A stretch of DNA of 64,000 nucleotides from Pseudomonas fluorescens (GTDB lineage Bacteria > Pseudomonadota > Gammaproteobacteria > Pseudomonadales > Pseudomonadaceae): the NCBI RefSeq assembly GCF_005938625.1, contig NZ_VCNJ01000024.1, forward strand, positions 124,001-188,000, read 5' to 3'. The notes under the pieces are model-generated. The model worked only from the letters and a program-made list of their open reading frames with translations. It ran no database searches and was not told where the DNA came from. Shown here piece by piece: positions 24,393 to 32,399 of this stretch. The first letter of the stretch is position 1; each line of letters starts with the position of its first letter. The translations under genes and the position numbers were made by a program.

Positions 24393-26423
24393 TCAGACGC
24401 GGAACGCGCTGATCAGTTGTTTAAGCTCAACAACTTGGGCTGACAGCGCACGGCTGGCATCTTCGGTCTGGTGCGCACCCTGCGCCGTGCGCTCGCCGGC
24501 GCGGTTGATTTCGACGATGTTCTGATCGATGTCATGGGCCACCGCTGTTTGCTGCTCAACGGCAGCGGCGATCTGTTGGTTCTGATCGACGATCATTCCC
24601 ACAGCCCCGAGGATATTTTCCAGCGCCTGCTGAACCTTCTCCGATTGCCCGACGGTGCCATTGGCCATCTGATGGCTGACACCCATGGCTTTCACCGCCG
24701 CCCCGACGCCGCCGTGCAGCTTGGCGATCATCTGCTCAATCTCTTCGGTCGATTGCTGGGTGCGTTTGGCCAGGGTGCGCACTTCGTCGGCGACCACGGC
24801 AAAACCACGTCCCTGCTCGCCGGCACGCGCCGCTTCGATCGCGGCGTTGAGCGCCAGCAAGTTGGTCTGTTCGGCGATGCTCTTGATCACTTCCAGCACG
24901 CGGCTGATCGACTGGCTGTCGCTGGCCAACTGGTTGATGACCCGCACCGACTGGTCGATTTCGCTGGCCAGCGCAGCAATGCTGCCCTGCTGCGACTCGA
25001 CCAGGCCGCGACCGCTGATGGTCTCGTCATTCACACTGTGGGCACTGCTGACGGCTGCGGCTGCACTGCGCGCCACTTCCAGTGAGGTCGCCGACATCTG
25101 GTTCATCGCCGTCGCCACTTGCTCGATCTGCGTCCGTTGGCCCGCCACTGCCTGATTGCTTTGCGCAGAGACATTTTCAACTTGCCCGGCCTGGCGCTCG
25201 ACCTCGCCGACGGTCTGCCCCACCCGCTCGATCAAGTCGTGAATCTTCTTCACCGTACCGTTGAACACTTCGCCCAACTCGCCGAGTTCATCCTGGCTGT
25301 TAGCTTTGAAGTTGACCGTCATGTCACCCGCCGCGACCCTGTCCATCATCGCGCCCAAGCGTTTAAGCGTGGTGCGGGTCGAGGCGTAGAAACCACCGTA
25401 GAGATAGAAAATCAGCACGAACACCACCGTCAGCGCCACCGCCTGCAAGACCATGTGCGTGCGGTTCTGCGCCAGACGTTGCTGTAGTTGAGTATCGAGG
25501 AATTTCAGCGTGGCGTCGTTGAGCTGGTAAGTCCTGTCGATCAGCCCGGTGACCTGATCGTAAAACGCCTGCCACGGCGCATCGAGGGTGTCAGCCATCA
25601 CCACCTGTTCTTCGAACAGTTCGCTGGCCTGTTTCAGCGAGGCCTTGCTGCTGTCGGCCGCCGCGCTGAGGTTGTCCCGCGCGGCCTTGCTGGAGCCGAG
25701 GGCGTCCTGCAGTTTCAGACCGTACTCGGCCTGGAGTTTTTCGATCTGCACCAGCAGCTCATCGAAACGGGTGCTTGAAGAGCTGTTGAGAAACCCCTGG
25801 CCCAATGAATACGAGCCCATGGCTCGGCCTTCGCCGAGGGTTTGCGTGACGCTCGGCGTGATCAGGGTGATCAGTTCGCTGAGCTGACGGATATCGCTCT
25901 GGTTGTCGCGGCTCAGCCCGGCCTGACTGGTGATGATCTGGCTGAAAATCTGCGCACTGGCCAACAATTTGCCGATCAACGCGCTTTTGCTCTGCAGCGA
26001 ATTTTCCGTTTGCTGGGCCTTGAACGCGACGATCATTTCATCGCGTTTGCCATTGAATACTTTGATCTGCTCGGGATCGTCGGTCATTGCGACCAACCCT
26101 TGGAGACGCGCCAGAACTGCTTGTTCGAGGGTGGTGATTTGCGACTCGACATTCCCGGCCTTGCCGGACTGGCCGAGGGTGACGTTGATCTGCACAAGAT
26201 TGTTGAGGGTTTCCAGATCCCGGCGCAAGGCCAGGCTGCTGCCCAGCAGATCAAGGCTTTGCAGCTCGACACGGGTGCCCTGGAATTCGCGATAGGAATC
26301 GCGCACCAGATAGAAATTGGTCACCAGCATCGGCACCAGGAACAGCACGCTGATCAGGCTGAACTTCATGCCGAAGCTCAGACGGTTCATCAGCGAGACG
26401 GCGGGATAGAGCAAGCTCTTCAC
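24393..26423 (-). CDS. Methyl-accepting chemotaxis protein
   Basis: A 676-residue chemoreceptor. One membrane helix lies near residue 20-40 (FSLISVLFLVPMLVTNFYLV) and a second near residue 325-345 (VVFVLIFYLYGGFY). Between them is a roughly 280-residue periplasmic ligand domain, all helical. A HAMP segment (TLKRLGAMMDRVAAGDMTVNF) follows. The signalling domain has the hairpin-tip signature AEQTNLLALNAAIEAARAGE and GFAVVADEVRTLAKRT. The start is GTG with AGGGAG at a suitable distance. No CheB/CheR C-terminal tail is seen. Ligand unknown; position beside ampE matches PA4520. Confidence 0.92.
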   Translation of the reverse strand: MKSLLYPAVSLMNRLSFGMKFSLISVLFLVPMLVTNFYLVRDSYREFQGTRVELQSLDLLGSSLALRRDLETLNNLVQINVTLGQSGKAGNVESQITTLEQAVLARLQGLVAMTDDPEQIKVFNGKRDEMIVAFKAQQTENSLQSKSALIGKLLASAQIFSQIITSQAGLSRDNQSDIRQLSELITLITPSVTQTLGEGRAMGSYSLGQGFLNSSSSTRFDELLVQIEKLQAEYGLKLQDALGSSKAARDNLSAAADSSKASLKQASELFEEQVVMADTLDAPWQAFYDQVTGLIDRTYQLNDATLKFLDTQLQQRLAQNRTHMVLQAVALTVVFVLIFYLYGGFYASTRTTLKRLGAMMDRVAAGDMTVNFKANSQDELGELGEVFNGTVKKIHDLIERVGQTVGEVERQAGQVENVSAQSNQAVAGQRTQIEQVATAMNQMSATSLEVARSAAAAVSSAHSVNDETISGRGLVESQQGSIAALASEIDQSVRVINQLASDSQSISRVLEVIKSIAEQTNLLALNAAIEAARAGEQGRGFAVVADEVRTLAKRTQQSTEEIEQMIAKLHGGVGAAVKAMGVSHQMANGTVGQSEKVQQALENILGAVGMIVDQNQQIAAAVEQQTAVAHDIDQNIVEINRAGERTAQGAHQTEDASRALSAQVVELKQLISAFRV

Positions 26424-26579
26424 TGGAAGTCTCCCTTGGTTTTTTTCTTGTTTTTATTGGCAGGCGCGGGGCGACAGTAGATAGCCACTATCGGGCGCCA
26501 TCTCTGTATAGCTCAAATCGAAGGGAGGTTTTGTAACTTAAGGTTAACGACATAGCAGCCCGCGACACACAGATCTCCT

Positions 26580-26614
26580 CGTAGGAGCTGCCGCAGGCTG
26601 CGATCTTTTGATCT
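26580..26614. repeat. Second-type REP, single copy
   Basis: GTAGGAGCTGCCGCAGGCTG followed by CGATCTTTTGATCTT. The GCTGCCGCAGGCTGC core is an imperfect palindrome. The same sequence occurs at 32295 as part of a doublet. It lies between the ampE stop and the chemoreceptor start. Confidence 0.85.
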
Positions 26615-26622
26615 TGCTTAAA

Positions 26623-27462
26623 TCAGTGGATCAAAACTGTCCACAAGGCAAACCCGGCATACCACAGCACCGCCGCACGCAGCAGCAGTTCCCACAGGCA
26701 ATCGAGGGTGTTGATGCCGTCCGGCCCGACCACGGGAGGTGGAATTTCACCCGCCGCCAAACCGACTCGGTTGATCAGCTGCGCAGCGCTGATGTTCCAG
26801 TTGAGCAATTCATGCAGCATCACCCGGCTGACCGCGACAAAGTTGCCGACCAGCGCCAGACTCGCGGCCAGCAAGCGTACCGGCAGCCAGTCAAAGGCAT
26901 GCCGCATTTGCGCGGCGCGCTCGACCAGCGCCGGGTTCTGGCCGTGTTCCTGCGCCAGTGCCAGCAGGCGATACGCCAGCGCTGCCACGGGGCCGAGCAC
27001 GAAATACCAGAAGATCACCGCAAAAAAGCTCTGGTAGGCCTGCCACAGCAGATGCCCCTGCACACGCTCGAGCAACTGCTCGCCGCTGTCGGCGCAAATA
27101 TTCAGATCACGCTTGGCCACATGCGCTGCGGCTTGCAGATCCTCACGACGCCAGGCATCGCGAAACGGCCCGAGACCGCCGAGCAAGTCGCCGCGCCCCA
27201 GACTGTAAATCACCACCAGTAAATGCACCGGCAACGCCAGCAAGCCGTAAGCCACCGGCTCCAGCACCAAAAGCAACAGCGCCAGCAACGCCACTGGAAA
27301 CAGCACCAGAATCGTCAGCACCAGCCAGGGTTGTTTGCCCAACCGCTCGCCAGTTTCGAGTTTGTTCAGTTCGCGGATCCATCCGCCATCGCGTTGAACC
27401 CGATGACGCAGGGCCGAAAACTTCTCGATCCACAGCGCCAGCAGTAACACCAGAAAACTCAT
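26623..27462 (-). CDS. ampE: AmpE, inner-membrane regulatory modulator
   Basis: A 279-residue membrane protein. It starts MSFLVLLLALWIEKFSALRHRVQRDG, the typical AmpE N-terminus. Hydrophobic segments lie at about residues 45-90 (VLTILVLFPVALLALLLLVLEPVAYGLL), 140-170 and at the C-terminus. It is co-transcribed with ampD through an ATGA overlap (27459-27462). AmpE accompanies AmpD in control of the ampC beta-lactamase; its own biochemical role is poorly defined and it is related to CobD/CbiB-type membrane proteins. Confidence 0.9.
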   Translation of the reverse strand: MSFLVLLLALWIEKFSALRHRVQRDGGWIRELNKLETGERLGKQPWLVLTILVLFPVALLALLLLVLEPVAYGLLALPVHLLVVIYSLGRGDLLGGLGPFRDAWRREDLQAAAHVAKRDLNICADSGEQLLERVQGHLLWQAYQSFFAVIFWYFVLGPVAALAYRLLALAQEHGQNPALVERAAQMRHAFDWLPVRLLAASLALVGNFVAVSRVMLHELLNWNISAAQLINRVGLAAGEIPPPVVGPDGINTLDCLWELLLRAAVLWYAGFALWTVLIH

Positions 27463-28019
27463 TGTCCTTCCTCTTGTGCCAGGGCTGCGCGGTAACGCGC
27501 CCAGTCGAATGCCGGGCCAGGATCGGTCTTACGCCCGGGTGCTATGTCGCTGTGCCCACAAATGCGGGCGCCGGTGATCGCCGGAAATGCTGTCTGCAAC
27601 TGGCGGGTCAACGCCGTCAACGCCTGATATTGCGCGTCGGTGAACGGCAGATCATCGGTGCCTTCAAGCTCGATGCCCACGGAAAAATCGTTACAGGTTT
27701 CGCGCCCTTCGAAAATCGAAACACCCGCATGCCACGCCCGCTCAAGACAGGAGACAAACTGGGTGATCTTGCCGTCACGTTCGATCAGAAAATGCGCCGA
27801 GACGCGCAGGTCAGCGATCCCTGCAAAGTAGGGATGTTCAGTGACATCCAGACGATTCTGGAAAAATTCCTGCACCTTGCCCGTGGCGAACTGCGCCGGC
27901 GGCAAACTGATGTTGTGGATCACCAACAGGGAAATTTCGCCCGCAGGGCGCTCATTGAAGTTGGGCGATGGGCAGACCTGCACCCCGTGACACCACCCGC
28001 TAGCGGGATCCAACTGCAT
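27459..28019 (-). CDS. ampD: 1,6-anhydro-N-acetylmuramyl-L-alanine amidase AmpD
   Basis: A 186-residue cytoplasmic zinc amidase for recycled muropeptides; its loss raises the inducer of ampC. Zinc ligands are visible in LLVIHNISLPP (His near 34), and in HSDIAPGRKTDPGPAFDW, which carries the second His and the Asp. VGIELEG holds the catalytic glutamate. ATG 28019 begins MQLDPASGWCHGVQVCPSPN, the normal family start; longer readings would extend to 28202 without homology. It overlaps ampE by four bases. Confidence 0.94.
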   Translation of the reverse strand: MQLDPASGWCHGVQVCPSPNFNERPAGEISLLVIHNISLPPAQFATGKVQEFFQNRLDVTEHPYFAGIADLRVSAHFLIERDGKITQFVSCLERAWHAGVSIFEGRETCNDFSVGIELEGTDDLPFTDAQYQALTALTRQLQTAFPAITGARICGHSDIAPGRKTDPGPAFDWARYRAALAQEEGQ

Positions 28020-28083
28020 ACCGATTCCTTCAACGCCGACTGTGTTGGCGCCCAGTATGCCGTGATCGGCCCCCGGCGCGCGA

Positions 28084-30264
28084 TCACTTGCCGCGATTGA
28101 GTCGCCGCAGATTGCCCAGCACCGATTCGAGTGCGCGGTCGAACAGCAAGGTATCGTCCAGCGCACGCGCCGTGCCACGCTGGAATTCCACGGCCAGCGC
28201 AATGCGGCTGCGTTCCAGCACCTTCATCCCGGTGCGATCGACGAACACGTACTTGCCAGTGGCTTCGATGATGGCCGCGAGCTTGCATCGCAGGCTGTTT
28301 TCATCATCCTCTCGAAAAGCTACCCAACTGCCCAGACGCAGTTGTTCGACCTGACGCAAACCGGCGGCGTCGTGAGGCAAACGAACCGACGTCAACACCG
28401 CGCTGCCCTCGTCAGCGGTTTGCAGCACGATCTGCTGCGACACCTCGATCATTGGCGTTGCTTGATCCACCTCGACGGAACGCTCAAGCACCTGCACATG
28501 CAGGGCTTCCAGCTCACTGAAAAATTCGCTGGTGGCGAAGGGGTCAAACGCCGAACTGCTCAGACCATCACGCAGCGACTTGAGCAACCCCGGCACCAGT
28601 GCCAGCAAGCGCAGACTGGATTCAGTGTCTTCATGACGCTGCACACTCCAGATCAGTTGCTCCATGGTTAGCACGTCGGCCTGCCATTCGGCTGACTGAT
28701 CGCCATGCTTGAGGCAGGTCAGCAGGAGTACTTTGCTCCAGGCGTCCTGGACGAAGGTGAGCACCGAGGGCGGCAGCGTTTTACCCAGCAATGCTTGATT
28801 CAACGCCCGCTCGACCCGGTGCCGGGCCAACTCGGTTTTTGCCCGCCCTTCTTCGGCGTCACGCAGACGCTGTTCAAGTAGCTCGCTGCGGCGGCGTTCG
28901 TCGCTGGTGAACGCGAGGAAATCGGCGAGCAACTCAGAGAAAATCGCCGGATCATCAACAAAGTCAGTGAGAAGGCGCTGCACCACTTGCTCGATACGCA
29001 GGTACAAGCTGTCGCGCGCCTCACCGTCGCAGTCGCCCCAGCCCATCGCCGCCTCGGCGATTTCGTTGAGCAGGCGCCGCGCCGGATGGGTGGTGCGACT
29101 GAAGAAACTCTTGTCGAGCACCGCGACCTTCAGCATCGGGATCTGCAACCGCGCGATCAGAGCCTTGAGCGAATCCGGCACATTGCGGTCTTCAAGAATG
29201 CAGTCGAAGACCATCGCGATCAGGTTGATCACGTCTTCATCCGCATCGCCGACGATCCGCGATTTGCCACTTCTGACGCTGACGCGGGTCAGCAGTTGTT
29301 CGAGCTGATTGCGCAGATCGAAGTCATCCTGTGCCGCCAGCGCCGGTACGTATTGTTGCAAATGCGAGAGCAGACGGAGCAGGTCGCGGGTGGAAATCGG
29401 TTGCGCGGCAAGGCTGGGTTCCAGCGTCGGCGCGACACTGCCACGCACGTGCGCGAGCAATTGCTGCAGCGCGGCGAAGACCTCCTGCACGCCTTCATCG
29501 ACGGGCGGCGTATCGTCGCTTTCATCGTTGTTCACACTGGCGATCGCACGATCAATGGCGCGCCGCGCCGGGGCGGCCTTCAACTCGGGCAACACACCGG
29601 TGGCGAGCAACAATTGATTGGCTTCGGCGTAAAGCTGTTCGGTATCGGCCAAGACATAACGTTCGAACAGTTTGAGCAGGATCAGCTTGACCTTGATTTC
29701 CACGCCCAGGTTGCGCCCGGCCTGGAGGAAAAACTCGCAGAGCATCGCCGGGCCGAGCGGGTTGTGTTGATCGTCGAGGGTATTGCCGAGTAGCGCGTTA
29801 AGCCGCGCAGTCAGTTGATCGAGGGCGAAGCCGTCACGCTTGAGTACGCGACCGACCATGGTCTCGACCGCCACGCTGCGCTCCATGTCGTCGCTGCGTG
29901 GCGCCAACTCGTCATATATCAGGGCATGGGGCAGCGTGTTGTGCGTGGGGTCGTATTGCGTCAGGCCAACGAAAGCTTCAAAGAATTGCTCAAGAAAACC
30001 GCGCTCGATGTTTTTGCGCTTGAGGCGCAGGTCGCGCATGGCTTCGAAAAAAATATTCTGTTCGACGTCGTTGCGCGCCCGGTCGGCCATTTCGAACAGC
30101 GTGTCGTCGGCGTTATCGAACAGCTCCTGCAAACCGTGGCGCAGTTGCTGGGCAGCCTTGTCGCGAACCTGAAGCAGAATCACAGGCAGGCGGGCGAGCG
30201 GCGAGTGATTCGCCTGATCGGCAGTGCCTTTGTGCAAAGGCACCACTTTCCCGTCGTTGTGCAT
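28084..30264 (-). CDS. DUF1631-family protein
   Basis: A 726-residue, mostly helical protein. It starts MHNDGKVVPLHKGTADQANHS, has no signal peptide or membrane helix, and matches the Pseudomonas DUF1631 pattern (LLQVRDKAAQQLRHGLQELFDNADDTLFEMADRA near residue 30-65). The C-terminal part (LRLGSWVAFREDDENSLRCKLAAIIEATGKYVFVDRTGMKVLE) looks like a PilZ-type small barrel, though I cannot show a c-di-GMP motif. It lies upstream of ampD in the same direction (64-base gap). Function unknown; PA4523 is the probable counterpart. Confidence 0.82.
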   Translation of the reverse strand: MHNDGKVVPLHKGTADQANHSPLARLPVILLQVRDKAAQQLRHGLQELFDNADDTLFEMADRARNDVEQNIFFEAMRDLRLKRKNIERGFLEQFFEAFVGLTQYDPTHNTLPHALIYDELAPRSDDMERSVAVETMVGRVLKRDGFALDQLTARLNALLGNTLDDQHNPLGPAMLCEFFLQAGRNLGVEIKVKLILLKLFERYVLADTEQLYAEANQLLLATGVLPELKAAPARRAIDRAIASVNNDESDDTPPVDEGVQEVFAALQQLLAHVRGSVAPTLEPSLAAQPISTRDLLRLLSHLQQYVPALAAQDDFDLRNQLEQLLTRVSVRSGKSRIVGDADEDVINLIAMVFDCILEDRNVPDSLKALIARLQIPMLKVAVLDKSFFSRTTHPARRLLNEIAEAAMGWGDCDGEARDSLYLRIEQVVQRLLTDFVDDPAIFSELLADFLAFTSDERRRSELLEQRLRDAEEGRAKTELARHRVERALNQALLGKTLPPSVLTFVQDAWSKVLLLTCLKHGDQSAEWQADVLTMEQLIWSVQRHEDTESSLRLLALVPGLLKSLRDGLSSSAFDPFATSEFFSELEALHVQVLERSVEVDQATPMIEVSQQIVLQTADEGSAVLTSVRLPHDAAGLRQVEQLRLGSWVAFREDDENSLRCKLAAIIEATGKYVFVDRTGMKVLERSRIALAVEFQRGTARALDDTLLFDRALESVLGNLRRLNRGK

Positions 30265-30313
30265 CCAAGCCTCCTGAAACGGTGATTCGTTCGGTCACTT
30301 TCAACATAAGCCT

Positions 30314-30406
30314 CCTGTGGGAGCGAGCTTGCTCGCGAAGGCGATCGGTCAGTGACATCGTTGGTGACTGACACTGCGCTTTCGCGAGCAAGCTCGCTCC
30401 CACAGG
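30314..30406. repeat. REP doublet (REPIN-like), copy 5
   Basis: Arms CCTGTGGGAGCGAGCTTGCT and GAGCAAGCTCGCTCCCACAGG enclose GGTCAGTGACATCGTTGGTG. The interior reads like the complement of the other copies, so this copy is inserted the other way round. It lies between the divergent DUF1631 gene and nadC. Confidence 0.88.
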
Positions 30407-30593
30407 TCTCAACAACTTTGGCCGCATTGCACGTCAAAGCTATGACGTCAAATGCAAGGCGGATTATCTTTCATAACGTGTACCCGACGCCATAGCCGTC
30501 AGGGTTTCCCCTATGCCCCCTCAGTGACCATGTCTGAGCGCGGTTTGCTCAAAGAAAATCGACCGGATGCAGGCAAGCACGCGTGTTCTCGTC

Positions 30594-30623
30594 TTGGGTT
30601 GGCTCATGCCATGCCCCTATAAT
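30594..30623 (+). promoter_or_regulatory. Likely sigma-70 promoter of nadC
   Basis: TATAAT at 30618-30623 is a perfect -10 box. TTGGGT at 30594-30599, 18 bases before it, is a weak -35. The nadC ATG is 27 bases after the -10. The stretch 30407-30593 holds no gene that I can see. Confidence 0.6.
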
Positions 30624-30650
30624 CGAACCACTTTGTTTGTGGAGCCCGTT

Positions 30651-31499
30651 ATGCCGAATCTACGTCTCGCCGATTTGACCGCCGAAATCGAAGCCAACGT
30701 GCGCCGTGCGTTGCTCGAAGACATCGGCAGCGGCGACATCACCGCGCAACTGATCCCGGCCGAACGCTTGGCCAAAGCCACCATCATTACGCGCGACGAC
30801 GCCGTCATCTGCGGTACGGCGTGGGTTGATGCCGTGTTTCGTCAGCTCGATCCGCGGGTGGCAGTGCATTGGCAAGTGGTCGATGGTGAACGGGTCAAGC
30901 CCAATCAGCCGCTGTTTCACCTGGAAGGCCCGGCTCGTTCGCTGCTGACCGGTGAACGCAGTGCGCTGAATTTCCTGCAACTGCTGTCCGGCGTAGCCAC
31001 GCGCGCGCAGTACCTTGCCGATTTCGTCGGCACCACTCAGGTCAAACTGCTCGACACCCGCAAAACCCTGCCGGGTCTGCGACTGGCGCAGAAATACGCG
31101 GTGACCTGCGGCGGCTGCCACAACCATCGCATCGGTCTGTACGACGCATTCCTGATCAAGGAAAACCACATCGCCGCCAGCGGTGGCATTCCACAAGCCA
31201 TTGCCGCTGCGCATAAGATAGCGCCGGGCAAACCGGTGGAAGTCGAAGTGGAAAGTCTGGAGGAGCTGAAAGAGGCACTGGCCGCCGGCGCCGACATCAT
31301 CATGCTCGACGAACTGAGCCTGGATGACATGCGCGAAGCCGTGCGTCTGAACGGCGGCAAGGCGAAGCTGGAGGCCAGCGGCGGTATCAACGAAAGCACG
31401 CTGCTGCCGATCGCCGAAACCGGGGTGGATTACATTTCGATTGGCGCAATGACCAAAGATGTCAAAGCGGTGGATCTGTCGATGCGACTCAGCCTCTAA
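30651..31499 (+). CDS. nadC: Nicotinate-nucleotide pyrophosphorylase (carboxylating)
   Basis: A 282-residue quinolinate phosphoribosyltransferase of de novo NAD synthesis. Family motifs are LEDIGSGDITAQLIP (near residue 20), DTRKTLPGLRLAQKYAVTCGG (near 140, substrate-binding Arg/Lys), NHRIGLYDAFLIKENHI, and the C-terminal LEASGGINESTLLPIAETGVDYISIGAMTK. ATG 30651 is preceded by TGTGGAGCC; an in-frame codon at 30567 would lie upstream of the -10 box and is rejected. It is a single-gene unit, divergent from the DUF1631 gene. Confidence 0.95.
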   Translation: MPNLRLADLTAEIEANVRRALLEDIGSGDITAQLIPAERLAKATIITRDDAVICGTAWVDAVFRQLDPRVAVHWQVVDGERVKPNQPLFHLEGPARSLLTGERSALNFLQLLSGVATRAQYLADFVGTTQVKLLDTRKTLPGLRLAQKYAVTCGGCHNHRIGLYDAFLIKENHIAASGGIPQAIAAAHKIAPGKPVEVEVESLEELKEALAAGADIIMLDELSLDDMREAVRLNGGKAKLEASGGINESTLLPIAETGVDYISIGAMTKDVKAVDLSMRLSL

Positions 31500-31504
31500 A
31501 GGCA

Positions 31505-31568
31505 GCGGCAAGATGCGAGTTACAAGCTGCAAGCCACAGCGCTTTTGCGTTGACTTGCAGCTTGCCGC
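31505..31568. repeat. Long interrupted inverted repeat after nadC
   Basis: Outer arms GCGGCAAG/CTTGCCGC (31505-31512, 31561-31568) and inner arms CAAGCTGCAAG/CTTGCAGCTTG (31523-31533, 31554-31564) form one long stem. There is no T-run directly after it. It lies between the convergent nadC and DUF6388-like genes and may serve as a two-way terminator or be another extragenic palindrome family. Confidence 0.7.
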
Positions 31569-31587
31569 TTAAAGCTTGGAGCTGCTC

Positions 31588-31887
31588 TTATACGACGAGA
31601 TTATTCATCTCGCAGTACTCTTCCCAATCGACACCCAGCACTTCGGCCGCCTCTTTGTGCAGCACAAGGCGCTGCGCCTCGAACTCTTCTGGCGTGCTCG
31701 TGTACTTGAGCGTCAGTTCCCATGGCTGCAAGCCCTGGGCTTCGGCTTCGTCTTCGAAGGCCCACTGGATCTGATCTTTTTGATCATCGGGACTGAGATC
31801 CTTGATCTCTTCTTTGAGGTCCGGAACGTCCAGAATGTACTTTTCCAGCGCTAGTTCGTGGCGTTGCTCTTGAGTTAATTCGGTCAT
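31588..31887 (-). CDS. Small acidic protein, DUF6388-like
   Basis: A 99-residue acidic cytoplasmic protein: MTELTQEQRHELALEKYILD, then alternating charged helices with KDLSPDDQKDQIQWAFEDEAEA and a C-terminal EVLGVDWEEYCEMNNLVV. I recognise it only as a conserved Pseudomonas hypothetical (DUF6388, from memory). The start at 31887 gives a clean N-terminus; the frame stays open to 31983 upstream but without conserved character. It is convergent with nadC, and no function can be stated. Confidence 0.7.
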   Translation of the reverse strand: MTELTQEQRHELALEKYILDVPDLKEEIKDLSPDDQKDQIQWAFEDEAEAQGLQPWELTLKYTSTPEEFEAQRLVLHKEAAEVLGVDWEEYCEMNNLVV

Positions 31888-32129
31888 GGCGTTCTCGCTG
31901 ATCGTAAGAATGGAGGATGGATCTGGATCATCAAGGATCTCTCTGACGCGGATTGTCCGGCCTTCGGAACCATTCGGGATCATCTGAAAACTGCTGGGCG
32001 ATGCTCATGCAGGCACCGAATATAGGACGTTTGCATGACGAATTACACGGCTCTTTACATCTCTCCCACAAAAAGCTGACCTGCGGAACATAAATCCGCG
32101 TTTGCCATGACTGAGAGTGATGAAGGAGG

Positions 32130-32205
32130 TGGTGCCCGAGACAGGAATCGAACCTGCGACCTTCGCGTTACGAGTGCGCTGCTCTACCGGCTGAGCTACA
32201 CGGGC
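32130..32205 (-). tRNA. tRNA-Thr (anticodon CGT)
   Basis: 76 nucleotides on the minus strand, beginning GCCCGTGTAGCTCAGCCGG and ending in an encoded CCA. The anticodon loop is CTCGTAA and the T-arm GCAGGTTCGATTCCTGT is normal. Odd points are a T-T mismatch at acceptor pair 6-67 and an A-C mismatch at 31-39. It decodes ACG codons. Its probable promoter (TTGCTT, 16 bases, TAGGTT) lies directly upstream, against the repeat doublet. Confidence 0.95.
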
Positions 32206-32239
32206 GGTGGGCTAAACCTAGCACCGGTTTTCACAAAAG

Positions 32240-32328
32240 CAAAGATCGCATCCTGCGGCAGCGCCTACATGATTGGGTTATCACAGCGCTTTTTTAGGAG
32301 CTGCCGCAGGCTGCGATCTTTTGATCTT
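32240..32328. repeat. Second-type REP doublet beside tRNA-Thr
   Basis: CAAAGATCGCATCCTGCGGC at 32240 and its mirror (TAGGAGCTGCCGCAGGCTGC, then GATCTTTTGATC) at 32295 form an inverted pair around about 28 bases (GATTGGGTTATCACAGCGCT). The lower arm differs from its partner by several bases. It separates tRNA-Thr from the pnp terminator. Confidence 0.85.
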
Positions 32329-32340
32329 TATGCCAGACAA

Positions 32341-32376
32341 AAAAATGCCCCGCCGTTTTCACGGCGGGGCATTTTT
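32341..32376 (-). terminator. Intrinsic terminator of pnp
   Basis: GCCCCGCCGT / ACGGCGGGGC stem with a short TTTC loop, flanked by A-runs and T-runs on both sides (AAAAAATGCCCC and GGGGCATTTTT). It lies 24 bases after the pnp stop in the minus direction and could work in both directions. Confidence 0.95.
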
Positions 32377-32399
32377 ATTGCGCTAAAGCCTGGGGGTGA

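Noticed and set aside
3208..30406. Regularly recurring 90-bp palindromic elements considered as a CRISPR-like array
   Set aside because: They are scattered kilobases apart as single inverted doublets between genes, with no spacers and no cas genes.
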